In this document: positions 1-8,343 of the stretch, one piece after another
How positions within the stretch are numbered: position 1 is the first letter of the stretch
Layout of the letters: every line of letters begins with the position of its first letter
Assembly: GCA_902785325.1 (NCBI GenBank)
Contig: CACZXZ010000002.1
Location: forward strand, 31,695 to 95,694
DNA: 64,000 nucleotides
Reading direction: 5' to 3'
Origin: an uncultured Succinivibrio sp.
GTDB taxonomy: Bacteria > Pseudomonadota > Gammaproteobacteria > Enterobacterales > Succinivibrionaceae
The notes under the pieces: model-generated
Seen by the model: only the letters and a program-made list of their open reading frames with translations
What the model was told of the DNA's origin: nothing
Databases searched by the model: none
Position numbers and translations under genes: made by a program

Positions 1-180
1 CTCAGTTGAAACTTCAGAGTTAGAACGCTCAGACTCCACTATCTCATTTAATTGTTTTACATCCTCTGTAATGCCTTGCATATTTGAAGAAATCTCTGAG
101 GTTGCAGTAGTTTGTTGCTCTGCTGCAGTTGCAATCTGAGTAATTTGAGTATGAACAGAGGATACGTTATAAACAGCATC
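1..180 (-). pseudogene. Methyl-accepting chemotaxis protein fragment, 5' truncated (runs off the window)
   Basis: The reverse strand encodes a stretch typical of the C-terminal half of the chemoreceptor signalling domain, containing QIATAAEQQTTATSEISSNM, and stays open to the window edge. The frame remains open upstream to an ATG at 330. However, the residues coded by about 181-330 do not resemble a chemoreceptor: there is no sensor, HAMP or hairpin tip. That ATG also lies inside the terminator hairpin of the neighbouring methyltransferase gene. I infer that the 5' part of a chemoreceptor gene was lost where the methyltransferase locus begins. A short chemoreceptor-like gene with an odd start is the alternative. 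Confidence 0.6.
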
Positions 181-306
181 GCGGAAATGTCGGAGAAGGA
201 CAGTTTCATCTAAATCAAAGTAATATAGACTATCATCGTAAAAATTTTTTAGTTGAAAAGTTAACCTATGAACAGTTGTACCAACTATTTTTATAATTAA
301 AGAGCA

Positions 307-335
307 AACCAATGTCTTTAGTATTGACATTGGTT
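307..335 (-). terminator. Hairpin terminator of the methyltransferase gene
   Basis: AACCAATGTC and GACATTGGTT form a perfect 10-bp stem with a 9-nt loop, just after the methyltransferase stop codon on the reverse strand. The downstream reverse-strand sequence is T-rich (TTTGCTCTTT). Confidence 0.6.
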
Positions 336-346
336 TTTCAAAGTTT

Positions 347-2515
347 TTAAGCTAAAAATTTATTTTCGTCATCGACAGCCTTTTTTATAATAGTCATATC
401 TGTAGCATCTAAACAAAAGATGTTTGAGATTAAAATGTCTATTTCTTCATAGAGTTTTTGTGCTTCTTTTAATTCAACATTATCTATCAATTTATTTGCA
501 AGCTTAATTACTTCATCTTGGGTATTTTGATCTACCAAAGGAATAGGAATGCTCTCAATATGAGCTCTTAAGATTTTTACAGAATTAAATTCTTTTTTAA
601 AGATGAATTGTGCAATTCTTGAATTTAAAACAGCTAAAACATATTTGATGCTTATATTGGGGATCCTTGGAATGACAATATTGCAACTATTTAGTGATAG
701 AGTTTGTTTGTCATCGTAAGCAAAGACCAATTGATTACAAATGAAACGGTAAAATAATTTTTCTTTTGCTCTATAAAATTCAGTAGGAGCTGTTTGCTGA
801 AAGTTTTCAGGTTGGAAAGTAATGTAGTTTGAAGAATTATTGATATGGTATTTACTAATATCAGATCCCTTCAAAACTATTTCGTTATCATTTGACTTTT
901 CACTTGAGATGTATTCTTTGTTATTACCTGTTACTATACCTAAAGCAAAGTCTGCATTTCCTTGTAAGTAAGAACAATTGTAAACATTTTTAATCTTATT
1001 TAGTACAGCGTATTCTTCATCTGTGGTACCAAAACTAAAATTATCTGCTGTAACTTCACGTTCTGTATTTATCGTAAATGAGTTAGATTTATTAGTTATA
1101 TTCATTCCTATCGTTGAGAATGAGGCATTGGATCTTTCTAAATCAAGAATAATGCAAGGACATTGAACCCCTTCAAAAGCGTTACCGAGAAAATCAATTT
1201 TTTTAATCAAAGAATTATTAAGAATACACTTTCTAATTTCTGTGTGAGCTTTTACATTAAGTATTGCTTCAGGTAATACCAAAGCTACATGACCGTTAAT
1301 TGAAAGAGTATTTAATGATTGCTCTAAAAATAGATCATAGGATTCAATGTTTTTTCCAATAGCTGAATTAAATTTGTTTTTTAATTTATTTTTTTCATCA
1401 TCTGAAAATTCAAAGCCCCAAGGAGGATTTCCTATGACAAAGTCAAATGTACCAATATGAATATAATCAGTTAGAAAATTACTACAGGTGATATGGTTGT
1501 ATAGTTTGTCAATTGGAGCATCATACTTTAGGGCCATATTTAATCTAGTAATTTTTACGCTTATAGGATCAATATCATTTCCAAATATTGAATCAAAAGT
1601 GATATCTAAAGGTAATTGAAGTAAAAAATTACCGGTTCCACAGCAAGGATCTAAGATCTTCTGATGTTTTTGAATGCTAAGTTTTTCTATAAGTCTCTTT
1701 ACAATTTTTGTTGGAGTATAGTACGAGCCAGTAGCTTTTCTGTTGCCTATATTTTTACAGGAGATATAGGTTAAACCTAATATATCTTCATTTTCTTCAT
1801 AAATAAAATCTGCTTTAAGCATGTCTGAGTATTCTTTGCTGAATAACAATGCCTCTTCTTTATTATGAATTAGATCTACAATTAGTTTGTCATATTTACC
1901 GATGGAAACTTTACCCTTAAGAAATAGTGACAATAAATTTTCATTTTTAGAAACTATTTGGTTCTGTTTATTTGCAAATAAGCATAGCGCACAATTAGCT
2001 ACAAGGAACTGTATTGTGTCTGTATTAAGATTGATATCTTTTTCAAATGTCAAATCAACAAGTTTTTCAACTAATGGAAGATTTTTAGATGTGTCTGATA
2101 CATATGACTTATATAGAGTAATACCTGAAACGAATTTTTTATTTCTTCGGCTTTTTAAAGCTGTATTTTTTCCTGATTTTAATTCATTGCGTAAAGTCAA
2201 AAGATATTCTTTTGTAAAATAATATTTAGAATTTTCAGTTATACTTGGTGTAATTTTTCCAAGTTTAATCCAGTTTCTTCCTGTTGCAGTTGATATGGAT
2301 AATTCACTACACAATTTGTTGAGAGTTAAATAGTCATCAGAAACTGAAGTTGAGTTTATTCTTTCGTCATTTGGTTTGACAGCAGAATTAGGAATTAACC
2401 ATATACCACTGAATCTGCCACAACCTTCAATTCTGTTACTTTCGCAAAGCTGTTGGACTCTTCTTTCTGTCAAATTAAATTTTTGCGCAGCTTCTTTTAC
2501 TGTAATAAATTCCAT
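347..2515 (-). CDS. Orphan N6-adenine DNA methyltransferase with two N-terminal HTH segments
   Basis: Predicted to methylate adenine in DNA. Residues about 1-50 and 60-112 each look like an excisionase/MerR-type helix-turn-helix (TVKEAAQKFNLTERRVQQLC, then LNKLCSELSIS). The catalytic part follows: GSYYTP near residue 266, the AdoMet motif DPCCGTGNF near 291 and the catalytic motif NPPW near 365. The C-terminal third resembles a TaqI/Eco57I-type target-recognition domain. The first possible codon is a TTG at 2521, but the in-frame ATG at 2515 is preferred; neither has a clear Shine-Dalgarno. No restriction endonuclease or specificity gene lies beside it, and I see no PD-(D/E)XK motif inside it. 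It could be a solitary regulatory methylase or a decayed type II system. A perfect palindrome lies just upstream. Confidence 0.8.
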   Translation of the reverse strand: MEFITVKEAAQKFNLTERRVQQLCESNRIEGCGRFSGIWLIPNSAVKPNDERINSTSVSDDYLTLNKLCSELSISTATGRNWIKLGKITPSITENSKYYFTKEYLLTLRNELKSGKNTALKSRRNKKFVSGITLYKSYVSDTSKNLPLVEKLVDLTFEKDINLNTDTIQFLVANCALCLFANKQNQIVSKNENLLSLFLKGKVSIGKYDKLIVDLIHNKEEALLFSKEYSDMLKADFIYEENEDILGLTYISCKNIGNRKATGSYYTPTKIVKRLIEKLSIQKHQKILDPCCGTGNFLLQLPLDITFDSIFGNDIDPISVKITRLNMALKYDAPIDKLYNHITCSNFLTDYIHIGTFDFVIGNPPWGFEFSDDEKNKLKNKFNSAIGKNIESYDLFLEQSLNTLSINGHVALVLPEAILNVKAHTEIRKCILNNSLIKKIDFLGNAFEGVQCPCIILDLERSNASFSTIGMNITNKSNSFTINTEREVTADNFSFGTTDEEYAVLNKIKNVYNCSYLQGNADFALGIVTGNNKEYISSEKSNDNEIVLKGSDISKYHINNSSNYITFQPENFQQTAPTEFYRAKEKLFYRFICNQLVFAYDDKQTLSLNSCNIVIPRIPNISIKYVLAVLNSRIAQFIFKKEFNSVKILRAHIESIPIPLVDQNTQDEVIKLANKLIDNVELKEAQKLYEEIDILISNIFCLDATDMTIIKKAVDDENKFLA

Positions 2516-2552
2516 AATCAATTTTTAATATATATAGATAATTTAATTAAAA

Positions 2553-2568
2553 TTTCGTTTAAACGAAA
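2553..2568. promoter_or_regulatory. 16-bp perfect palindrome upstream of the methyltransferase, candidate operator
   Basis: TTTCGTTTAAACGAAA is a spacerless perfect palindrome 38 bp before the preferred methyltransferase start. It lies in AT-rich DNA where the promoter is expected. The double HTH of the methyltransferase itself is a possible ligand, but this is inference. Confidence 0.4.
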
Positions 2569-2711
2569 AATAGTTGAAATTAATAATACTATAAAAATTG
2601 TTAATATTCAAATAGTCAGAATAGATTAAAGAAAACTTTGTAGACTGTATTTAGAAGTGTAGCTATTAGAATTGTTTCTGCTCTGAAAACACAGAACTTT
2701 AATTTTATAAG

Positions 2712-2734
2712 GATGGCATTATGGTAATGCCATC
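2712..2734 (-). terminator. Stem-loop after asnA
   Basis: GATGGCATTA and TAATGCCATC form a 10-bp perfect stem with a 3-nt loop, 18 bp past the asnA stop. The T-run on the reverse strand is weak, so termination efficiency is uncertain. Confidence 0.5.
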
Positions 2735-2751
2735 TTCAACTTTATATTAAA

Positions 2752-3789
2752 TTAGATTAGAGGCATGTGAAGTTCTTCACATTCTTTTCTCATTTCCTCA
2801 GGCCAAATACTTGCTTGGATTTCGCCAATATGAGCCTTGTGAAGTAGTACCATACATAGACGGCTTTGACCGATACCACCACCAATTGATAGCGGTAATT
2901 TACCTTCTAAAAGTTGCTTGTGGAAGTAAAGCTCTTTTCTATTGGTCTTGCCTTCAAGCTCTAGCTGCTTATTTAAAGCAGTGATATCCACACGGATACC
3001 CATTGAGGACAATTCAAAAGCACGGTTTAAAATTGGATACCAAATTAAGATATCACCGTTTAAACCAATCTTGCCATCCTCATTTGGAGTTGACCAGTCG
3101 TCGTAGTCAGGAGCTCTACCATCGTGTTTTTCACCATTTGATAGCTTAGCGCCGATGCCCATAATGAATACCGCACCATACTTTTTAGCAATCAAATCTT
3201 CACGCTCTTTAGGAGTCTTATCTGGATACATATCTAAAAGATCTTGAGAGTGAATGAAGGTGATTTTCTTTGGTAAAAATGGTTTTAGGCAAGGGTAGCT
3301 TTCACAAGCTAAATATTCAGTACGTAAAATAGCACCATAAATTCTTGAAACTACATCCTTTAAAAAAGCAATGTTTCTATCTTCTTTAGTGATAGTAGCT
3401 TCCCAGTCCCATTGATCAACATATAGAGAATGAAGATTATCTAATTCTTCATCGGCTCTAATAGCATTCATATCAGTGTAAATGCCGTAGCCTGGCTCAA
3501 TCTTTAGCATAGCTAAAGTTAATCTCTTCCACTTTGCAAGAGAATGAACCACTTCAGCTTCTTTATCACCTAAATCTTTAATAGGGAATGATACAGGGCG
3601 CTCTACGCCATTTAAATCGTCATTGATACCTAAACCTTTTAAAACAAACAAAGGTGCGGTAACGCGACGTAGTCTTAGCTCTGTAGCTAAATTCTGTTGG
3701 AAGAAATCTTTGATAAGCTTGATGCCTTTTTCGGTTTGGATCTTATCTAGTAAGGGTTGGTAATCTACTGGTTTGATAATTTTACTCAT
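2752..3789 (-). CDS. asnA: Aspartate--ammonia ligase (asparagine synthetase A)
   Basis: Makes asparagine from aspartate, ATP and free ammonia in the cytoplasm. At 345 residues it has the usual length of the AsnA family, a class II aminoacyl-tRNA-synthetase fold. It is recognised by family blocks such as VVHSLAKWKR, YVDQWDWE, RAPDYDDWSTP, LNGDILIWYPIL, FELSSMGIRVD and the terminal GGGIGQSRLCM. The start has a good GGTAGGA Shine-Dalgarno upstream. It is monocistronic and divergent from the GGDEF operon. The enzyme uses ammonia rather than glutamine, which matches the dead glutaminase domain of NadE further along. Confidence 0.97.
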   Translation of the reverse strand: MSKIIKPVDYQPLLDKIQTEKGIKLIKDFFQQNLATELRLRRVTAPLFVLKGLGINDDLNGVERPVSFPIKDLGDKEAEVVHSLAKWKRLTLAMLKIEPGYGIYTDMNAIRADEELDNLHSLYVDQWDWEATITKEDRNIAFLKDVVSRIYGAILRTEYLACESYPCLKPFLPKKITFIHSQDLLDMYPDKTPKEREDLIAKKYGAVFIMGIGAKLSNGEKHDGRAPDYDDWSTPNEDGKIGLNGDILIWYPILNRAFELSSMGIRVDITALNKQLELEGKTNRKELYFHKQLLEGKLPLSIGGGIGQSRLCMVLLHKAHIGEIQASIWPEEMRKECEELHMPLI

Positions 3790-3923
3790 AATTTTCCTAC
3801 CTTAAACAAACTTTAGCTATTTTACCTTAAAAGCAATTAAAAGCACGTATTTAAAAAAATTTAAGTTGTAAAAAGGTTTAAAACCAAAAGTAATTGCATA
3901 TCTTGCAAGGCAGAACACATATT

Positions 3924-3946
3924 CAAAAGGTCCTTTTGGCTATAAT
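3924..3946 (+). promoter_or_regulatory. Promoter -10 with adjacent palindromic operator candidate for the GGDEF operon
   Basis: CAAAAGG-T-CCTTTTG (3924-3938) is an interrupted perfect palindrome ending two bases before a consensus TATAAT (3941-3946). No good -35 is visible, which would suit an activator- or repressor-controlled promoter. The start codon of the first gene is at 3972. Confidence 0.45.
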
Positions 3947-3971
3947 CAAATAGCTTGTAAGAGGATCTAAT

Positions 3972-4505
3972 ATGCGCTTATTTAGTTTGAATAAGATTGT
4001 TTTTGCTGTGGCTTTAATTAGCTTTAGTATATCTGTAACTGCAAAAGATCTTGCAACTTCATCTAAATCTGTAGATGAAAACTCTATCTTAGAGAGTCTA
4101 AGTGCTTTAGATGAGAATAAAGCTAATACCCCTTTGCAAGAAGAAATGGATGAAACTAGTCGTAAGCTACATACTTATGATAGAGAGGTAGCTCAGGAAA
4201 AAGCTATCGAAACCAAAGATTACAAAATTGCTATTACTGACGAGCAAAAAGAAGCTTTACAAGAATTTAATGAGGAAAACTCAAGAAATCGTGGTCATGA
4301 AAAGCTAGCTGTTAAGACTCAAAAGAAGTCTAAAGTTGCAGTGCCATCAGACAAACTTGAAGGTGCTTTGATGTCTAGCTTTAATAAACCTAAGAAAAAG
4401 ACCAAAGTTGCCGTTAAACATCAAGATAAAAATAAAAATGGCAAACGCGATAATACTCAGTATAAAAATCGAGCCTCTTCATTATCTGATACCTTTAGTA
4501 AATAG
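3972..4505 (+). CDS. Secreted hypothetical protein, first gene of the GGDEF operon
   Basis: Not a family I recognise. The 177-residue product begins with a clear Sec signal peptide (MRLFSLNKIVFAVALISFSI, cleavage after about residue 24 in VTAK). The mature part is hydrophilic and highly charged: acidic and helical up to about residue 110, then Lys-rich (KPKKKTKVAVK) to the end. There are no cysteines or transmembrane segments, so it is probably periplasmic. An AAGAGG ribosome site precedes the ATG. Nine bases separate it from the first GGDEF gene, and the second follows closely, so the three are very likely one operon. The periplasmic protein may feed a signal to the membrane cyclases, which is inference. 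Confidence 0.75.
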   Translation: MRLFSLNKIVFAVALISFSISVTAKDLATSSKSVDENSILESLSALDENKANTPLQEEMDETSRKLHTYDREVAQEKAIETKDYKIAITDEQKEALQEFNEENSRNRGHEKLAVKTQKKSKVAVPSDKLEGALMSSFNKPKKKTKVAVKHQDKNKNGKRDNTQYKNRASSLSDTFSK

Positions 4506-4514
4506 GAAGATTTT

Positions 4515-5684
4515 ATGTCTTTATTTTTAAGAATAGAGATTTATTTAGTAGTTGTATTTGTATTGCTCATTATCATTCGTTCTCTAATCAATGAGCATAA
4601 CAAGTCTTATCCTTTTTTCATGCGCTTGTGCTATTTGGTACTAGCTACCACTATTATCAAAATCTTAGGCTTGATTTTTCCTTATGCCAATTACGTCAAT
4701 TTACATTATGTAATCAATTGCATTAGCTTTGTGTTGACCGCTTTAATTCCATGTATTTGGGTTTATGTGATCTTAGAAAAGCATGAGATAAACTTTTTAA
4801 AGAAAAGTGATTACTTTGGTGGTTTCTGTTTAGTTGCTATATTGTCAGTAGCAACTTTATCGGTACTATCTCCAAGTTTTGGATATTTATTTAAGTTAAA
4901 TCTGTTTGGTGATCCAGTCCCAGGCTTATATTTTGATGTATTTAACTTAGAAATAGCCACTTTTGGTGGTATAGCTATCTTAGTCTGCTTAATTAAAGTT
5001 TTATGCAGACTCACTCCTGAAGAAAAGAAAGATGTACTTTTCTCCTTAGCAATTTCGGTTTTGGTCATAGGTTCACAATTGTATTCTATGACCCGATCCT
5101 CTAATTTGTACTTAGTGGTGGTAACTTTAGGCATTGTGGTTTACTACATTAACTTCCATGAGGAGAGAGTATTTACCGATGCGCTTACAGGTCTTAATAA
5201 TCGTAATCGCTTTAGAAAGTACTTTTTAAGTTTAATGTCAGCATCTGTTGCCCAAAAGAGTAATACTTACCTAACTTATATCGATATTGACGATTTTAAA
5301 CAAATAAACGACAACTATGGTCATTTGATGGGTGATTTAGCCTTGCGTACCGTAGCTGAGAGTATGCGTGATATAGGGGATAGAACTCATGCTTTTTTAG
5401 CAAGAATTGGCGGTGATGAGTTTGTAATGATTTCCCATCATCCAACTGTTGATAGTCACTATCATATGGTTGAGCGTTTAACAGAAATCTTAAATGAAAA
5501 AGCACGTGCCACACTTTCAAATATCCAAGTATCGTTCAGTGTTGGTTTTACTAATTTAAATGTACCTAAGGCCAATGCTGCAGACATTATTAAACTTGCA
5601 GATAGAAATATGTATCGCAATAAAACCTTTAAAAAGCAGCAACGCCAAGCTTTAGAAAAAGAACAGAGTGCTACTAAAAAGTAA
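4515..5684 (+). CDS. Membrane-bound GGDEF protein (probable diguanylate cyclase)
   Basis: Predicted to synthesise cyclic di-GMP at the inner membrane. The first ~215 residues hold about seven hydrophobic helices of a type I do not recognise. A GGDEF domain follows, with DALTGLNNRNRF near residue 225, DIDDFKQIND near 260 and an intact GGDEF active site at 299-303 (ARIGGDEFVMI). The position of the usual inhibitory RxxD I-site reads RTHA, so product inhibition is probably absent. It lies 9 bp after the secreted gene, with an AGGAAG ribosome site, and 14 bp before a second GGDEF gene of similar layout but different sequence. Confidence 0.88.
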   Translation: MSLFLRIEIYLVVVFVLLIIIRSLINEHNKSYPFFMRLCYLVLATTIIKILGLIFPYANYVNLHYVINCISFVLTALIPCIWVYVILEKHEINFLKKSDYFGGFCLVAILSVATLSVLSPSFGYLFKLNLFGDPVPGLYFDVFNLEIATFGGIAILVCLIKVLCRLTPEEKKDVLFSLAISVLVIGSQLYSMTRSSNLYLVVVTLGIVVYYINFHEERVFTDALTGLNNRNRFRKYFLSLMSASVAQKSNTYLTYIDIDDFKQINDNYGHLMGDLALRTVAESMRDIGDRTHAFLARIGGDEFVMISHHPTVDSHYHMVERLTEILNEKARATLSNIQVSFSVGFTNLNVPKANAADIIKLADRNMYRNKTFKKQQRQALEKEQSATKK

Positions 5685-5698
5685 TGAGGTAAAAATTT

Positions 5699-6901
5699 AT
5701 GAATTCATTTTTTTACTATGCAGTAGTACTTGATGCCATGTGCTTATTCATCTTTTTGGTGGTAAGTTACAATCTACTAGCTAGTACCCTAAAAAACAAA
5801 GCTATATACTTAATTTTGCTTGTTTTACTAGCCTTAAATTGCCTGTTAGATGCAACCCACAATTATTTATTGACCTATAATTGCCAATCAAATTTATTAA
5901 AGGAAGGACTTTGCAAGTTTGACATCGATTTTGTGATGATCTCTCAAACTGCAGTTACCTTTACTAACTTGTTTATACCTTACGTAATTTATGTCTTCTC
6001 CTATATCCTAATTTCACGTAATGTCGCCACAAGAGAAGCAAAGTTACTAATTTTCTCAGTACCATTTATTATCCTATCTTATTTTGTGTTATCAGCAGTA
6101 TTCAATGGCTATATCCAATTTAAGACTTTCCAAGGTGAATTTGTTCATGGAAAATACTATACCTTCCTAGTGGCAACCGTAGGTTTCTATAGTTGCTTAG
6201 GCTTAATCAATATCCTACAAATGGTAACCCACAAAATGGACATGATAAAACAGGTTTTATCCTCAAATCTTGATGTCTTTTTGCTATATCTAAGTGTAGC
6301 TATGCCTTTTATTTTAGGACCTGTAAACTTACTGTTTGATTGTGCGATTGTGCTACCTTGTTATGCTGTTTGCGCATTCTTCTTGATGACAATTCAACAG
6401 TATTTAAGAATTTCTATTGATGAGTTAACTACAGTTAACAACCGTAATGAATTAAATTCTTACTTAGACAACCTAATGTTATTGTCTGAAAAGGATAGAC
6501 GCTCTACCTTCATGATGTTTATTGATTTAAACAAGTTTAAACATATCAATGATACTTTTGGTCATAATGAAGGTGATGTGGTTTTAGTACAAATCTCAAA
6601 ATTACTAAAAGCTGTAGCTGGTGCTTTTAATTGCTTTGTCTGTCGTTATGGTGGTGATGAGTTTATTTTAATTAAACGTCATGCTAATGAGGAGAAAGCT
6701 GTTAATGTATGTAAATACATTGATGAGAGTGTAACTCAACTGCAGAACTTATCCCTAGCTCCTTATGAAATTTCAGTATCTACAGGTTTCGTGCGCTTTG
6801 ACAATCGCTTTAAAACCCCTAAAGATTTCATTGAAGCAGCTGATAGGCTAATGTACGAAACTAAGCGTTCAGGTAAGAAAGATTATTCAACCATGAAATA
6901 A
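5699..6901 (+). CDS. Second membrane-bound GGDEF protein (probable diguanylate cyclase)
   Basis: The 400-residue product has an N-terminal half of about seven hydrophobic helices followed by a GGDEF domain. It carries DELTTVNNRNEL near residue 240, MMFIDLNKFKHINDTFGHNE near 275 and GGDEF at 318-322 (CRYGGDEFILI). The I-site position reads AFNC instead of RxxD, so allosteric feedback is again unlikely. It follows the first GGDEF gene by 14 bp with a GAGG ribosome site and ends at a strong shared hairpin. The pair is probably an old duplication that has diverged in its sensor halves; they might form a heteromer or answer different signals. Catalytic residues look intact, but activity is not proven. 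Confidence 0.87.
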   Translation: MNSFFYYAVVLDAMCLFIFLVVSYNLLASTLKNKAIYLILLVLLALNCLLDATHNYLLTYNCQSNLLKEGLCKFDIDFVMISQTAVTFTNLFIPYVIYVFSYILISRNVATREAKLLIFSVPFIILSYFVLSAVFNGYIQFKTFQGEFVHGKYYTFLVATVGFYSCLGLINILQMVTHKMDMIKQVLSSNLDVFLLYLSVAMPFILGPVNLLFDCAIVLPCYAVCAFFLMTIQQYLRISIDELTTVNNRNELNSYLDNLMLLSEKDRRSTFMMFIDLNKFKHINDTFGHNEGDVVLVQISKLLKAVAGAFNCFVCRYGGDEFILIKRHANEEKAVNVCKYIDESVTQLQNLSLAPYEISVSTGFVRFDNRFKTPKDFIEAADRLMYETKRSGKKDYSTMK

Positions 6902-6905
6902 AGAC

Positions 6906-6935
6906 AACCTCTAAGATAATTACCTTAGAGGTTTT
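6906..6935. terminator. Bidirectional terminator between convergent operons
   Basis: AACCTCTAAG and CTTAGAGGTT form a 10-bp perfect stem with an 8-nt loop, followed by TT on the plus strand. It lies between the stop codons of the second GGDEF gene and the reverse-strand kinase-like gene. Confidence 0.75.
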
Positions 6936-6940
6936 GGTTG

Positions 6941-7543
6941 CTATAAGTGGAAATGATCTTTTACGATATCGGTTAGAATTTGAGCGGTCTTATCTACACC
7001 AAAGTAACTTGAATCGATCATTAAGTGGCGGTCGTCATACTCACTTGTGCACTCAGGGCAATACTTTTTGCGGTAAGCACTTCTTGCTTCATCGACTCTC
7101 TTTAGGGACTCTAAAGCAGTCTTCTCATCCATAGCAAGATTGTTAATGCAGTTTTGCAATCTAGCCTCAAATGGAGCGTAAATGCAGATGTTTAAAACAT
7201 TCTTATGATCTCTTAGAATACTGTCTGCACAACGACCTACAATGATGCAGGACTCTTTTTCAGCGTAATCTTTAATAATGTTCTTTTGAACTTCAAATAC
7301 ATTGTTGTGAATATTGTAGACAGAGAAGTCAAAAAGATAAGTTTTTCTTAAAAAGAAACTGTCACGACCAGGATTCTCATCGTAGTGACTAATCTCACCT
7401 TTAGGTAAACCTAAACGTTTTGAAGCTTCTTTTACAATATCTCTATCTAATAATTCAATATTTAAATTTGAAGCCATCTTAAGTCCAATGGTTCTACCCA
7501 TTGAAGCAAATTGTCTGGAAATTGTAATTACATAATTAGACAT
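6941..7543 (-). CDS. Cytidylate kinase-like protein
   Basis: A 200-residue cytosolic P-loop protein of the cytidylate kinase-like family. The N-terminus has ISRQFASMGRTIG in place of a standard Walker A, then the family signature LDRDIVKEASKRLG and a conserved IVGRCADSIL stretch. These proteins are thought to phosphorylate nucleotides or another small substrate, but the substrate is generally unknown. The gene lies 9 bp after the second permease gene of the amino-acid transporter and is the last member of that operon. A functional tie to amino-acid uptake is not understood. It is not the housekeeping cmk, which is about 225 residues with a different P-loop. Confidence 0.8.
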   Translation of the reverse strand: MSNYVITISRQFASMGRTIGLKMASNLNIELLDRDIVKEASKRLGLPKGEISHYDENPGRDSFFLRKTYLFDFSVYNIHNNVFEVQKNIIKDYAEKESCIIVGRCADSILRDHKNVLNICIYAPFEARLQNCINNLAMDEKTALESLKRVDEARSAYRKKYCPECTSEYDDRHLMIDSSYFGVDKTAQILTDIVKDHFHL

Positions 7544-7552
7544 AGTAAAACC

Positions 7553-8332
7553 TTATGCTTTTGAGACTACATACTTTCTGACTTTATTCTTGTTTAAATG
7601 ACGAACTAACAAGGATAAGCTAAAGTTAATTATAAAGTAAATTGCAGCTGCGCAACCGTACAATACGAATACATCAGATACGTTAATATTTCCAAGACCA
7701 TTGTACATGTTAGCACTACTTAGGATTTGTCTTACACGAGACATTAACTCAACGGTTGCTACGTTTGCAAGGTAGGAGGAATCCTTGATAGTAGTAATAA
7801 TTTGGCTTAACAATGTAGGTACTACATTCTTAATAGCTTGTGGCAAGATAATGTAAATCATGCTCTGCACAATGTTAAAGCCTTGAGAGTGACCTGCTTC
7901 AAATTGACCTTGTGGAATGGAGTTTAAACCACCACGGATGATTTCTGCAATAACTGATGAGGTAAAGAGAATTAAAGCAATAGAAGCTTTAAATAGTAAT
8001 TTAGTTTCAACTGAGGTTAAACCAAATAACTTGTGAGCAAATAGGGATGGTACTGGGCAGAAAACCACACAAATAAAGATCCATAACAATAAAGGTGTGT
8101 TACGGAAAACTTCAATATAGGTTACAGCCATGTACTTAAAGATACGGTATTTTGGTTCATTACAGTAGTTTCTAACTAGTGCTAATACAGAGCCAAAGAT
8201 AATACCTAAAATCACTGCTATAGCAGAGATAATAACAGTAAATAAGGTACCTTTTAAAATATAAATAATAATGGCATCAATGCTTAGAATATGAAAACTT
8301 GCTAGCCATTCTTGCATAAGTGTTGCGTCCAT
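7553..8332 (-). CDS. Amino-acid ABC transporter permease (polar amino-acid type)
   Basis: Inner-membrane permease of the HisM/GlnP family, 259 residues with about five to six transmembrane helices. Family features include a first helix region TLFTVIISAIAVILGIIFGS, TYIEVFRNTPLLLWIF, and the coupling loop that contacts the ATPase, EIIRGGLNSIPQGQFEAGHS. It pairs with the upstream permease gene (gap 11 bp) to form the heterodimeric channel of a PEB1-like aspartate/glutamate importer whose ATPase and binding protein are encoded just upstream in the same operon. The start is the ATG after an AAGGAAAATAAAG stretch. Substrate is inferred from the binding protein. Confidence 0.92.
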   Translation of the reverse strand: MDATLMQEWLASFHILSIDAIIIYILKGTLFTVIISAIAVILGIIFGSVLALVRNYCNEPKYRIFKYMAVTYIEVFRNTPLLLWIFICVVFCPVPSLFAHKLFGLTSVETKLLFKASIALILFTSSVIAEIIRGGLNSIPQGQFEAGHSQGFNIVQSMIYIILPQAIKNVVPTLLSQIITTIKDSSYLANVATVELMSRVRQILSSANMYNGLGNINVSDVFVLYGCAAAIYFIINFSLSLLVRHLNKNKVRKYVVSKA

Positions 8333-8343
8333 CTTTATTTTCC

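Noticed and set aside
1887-2222. Open frame of 111 codons opposite the methyltransferase gene
   Set aside because: It is antisense to a gene with clear motifs and its translation resembles no protein; a shadow frame.
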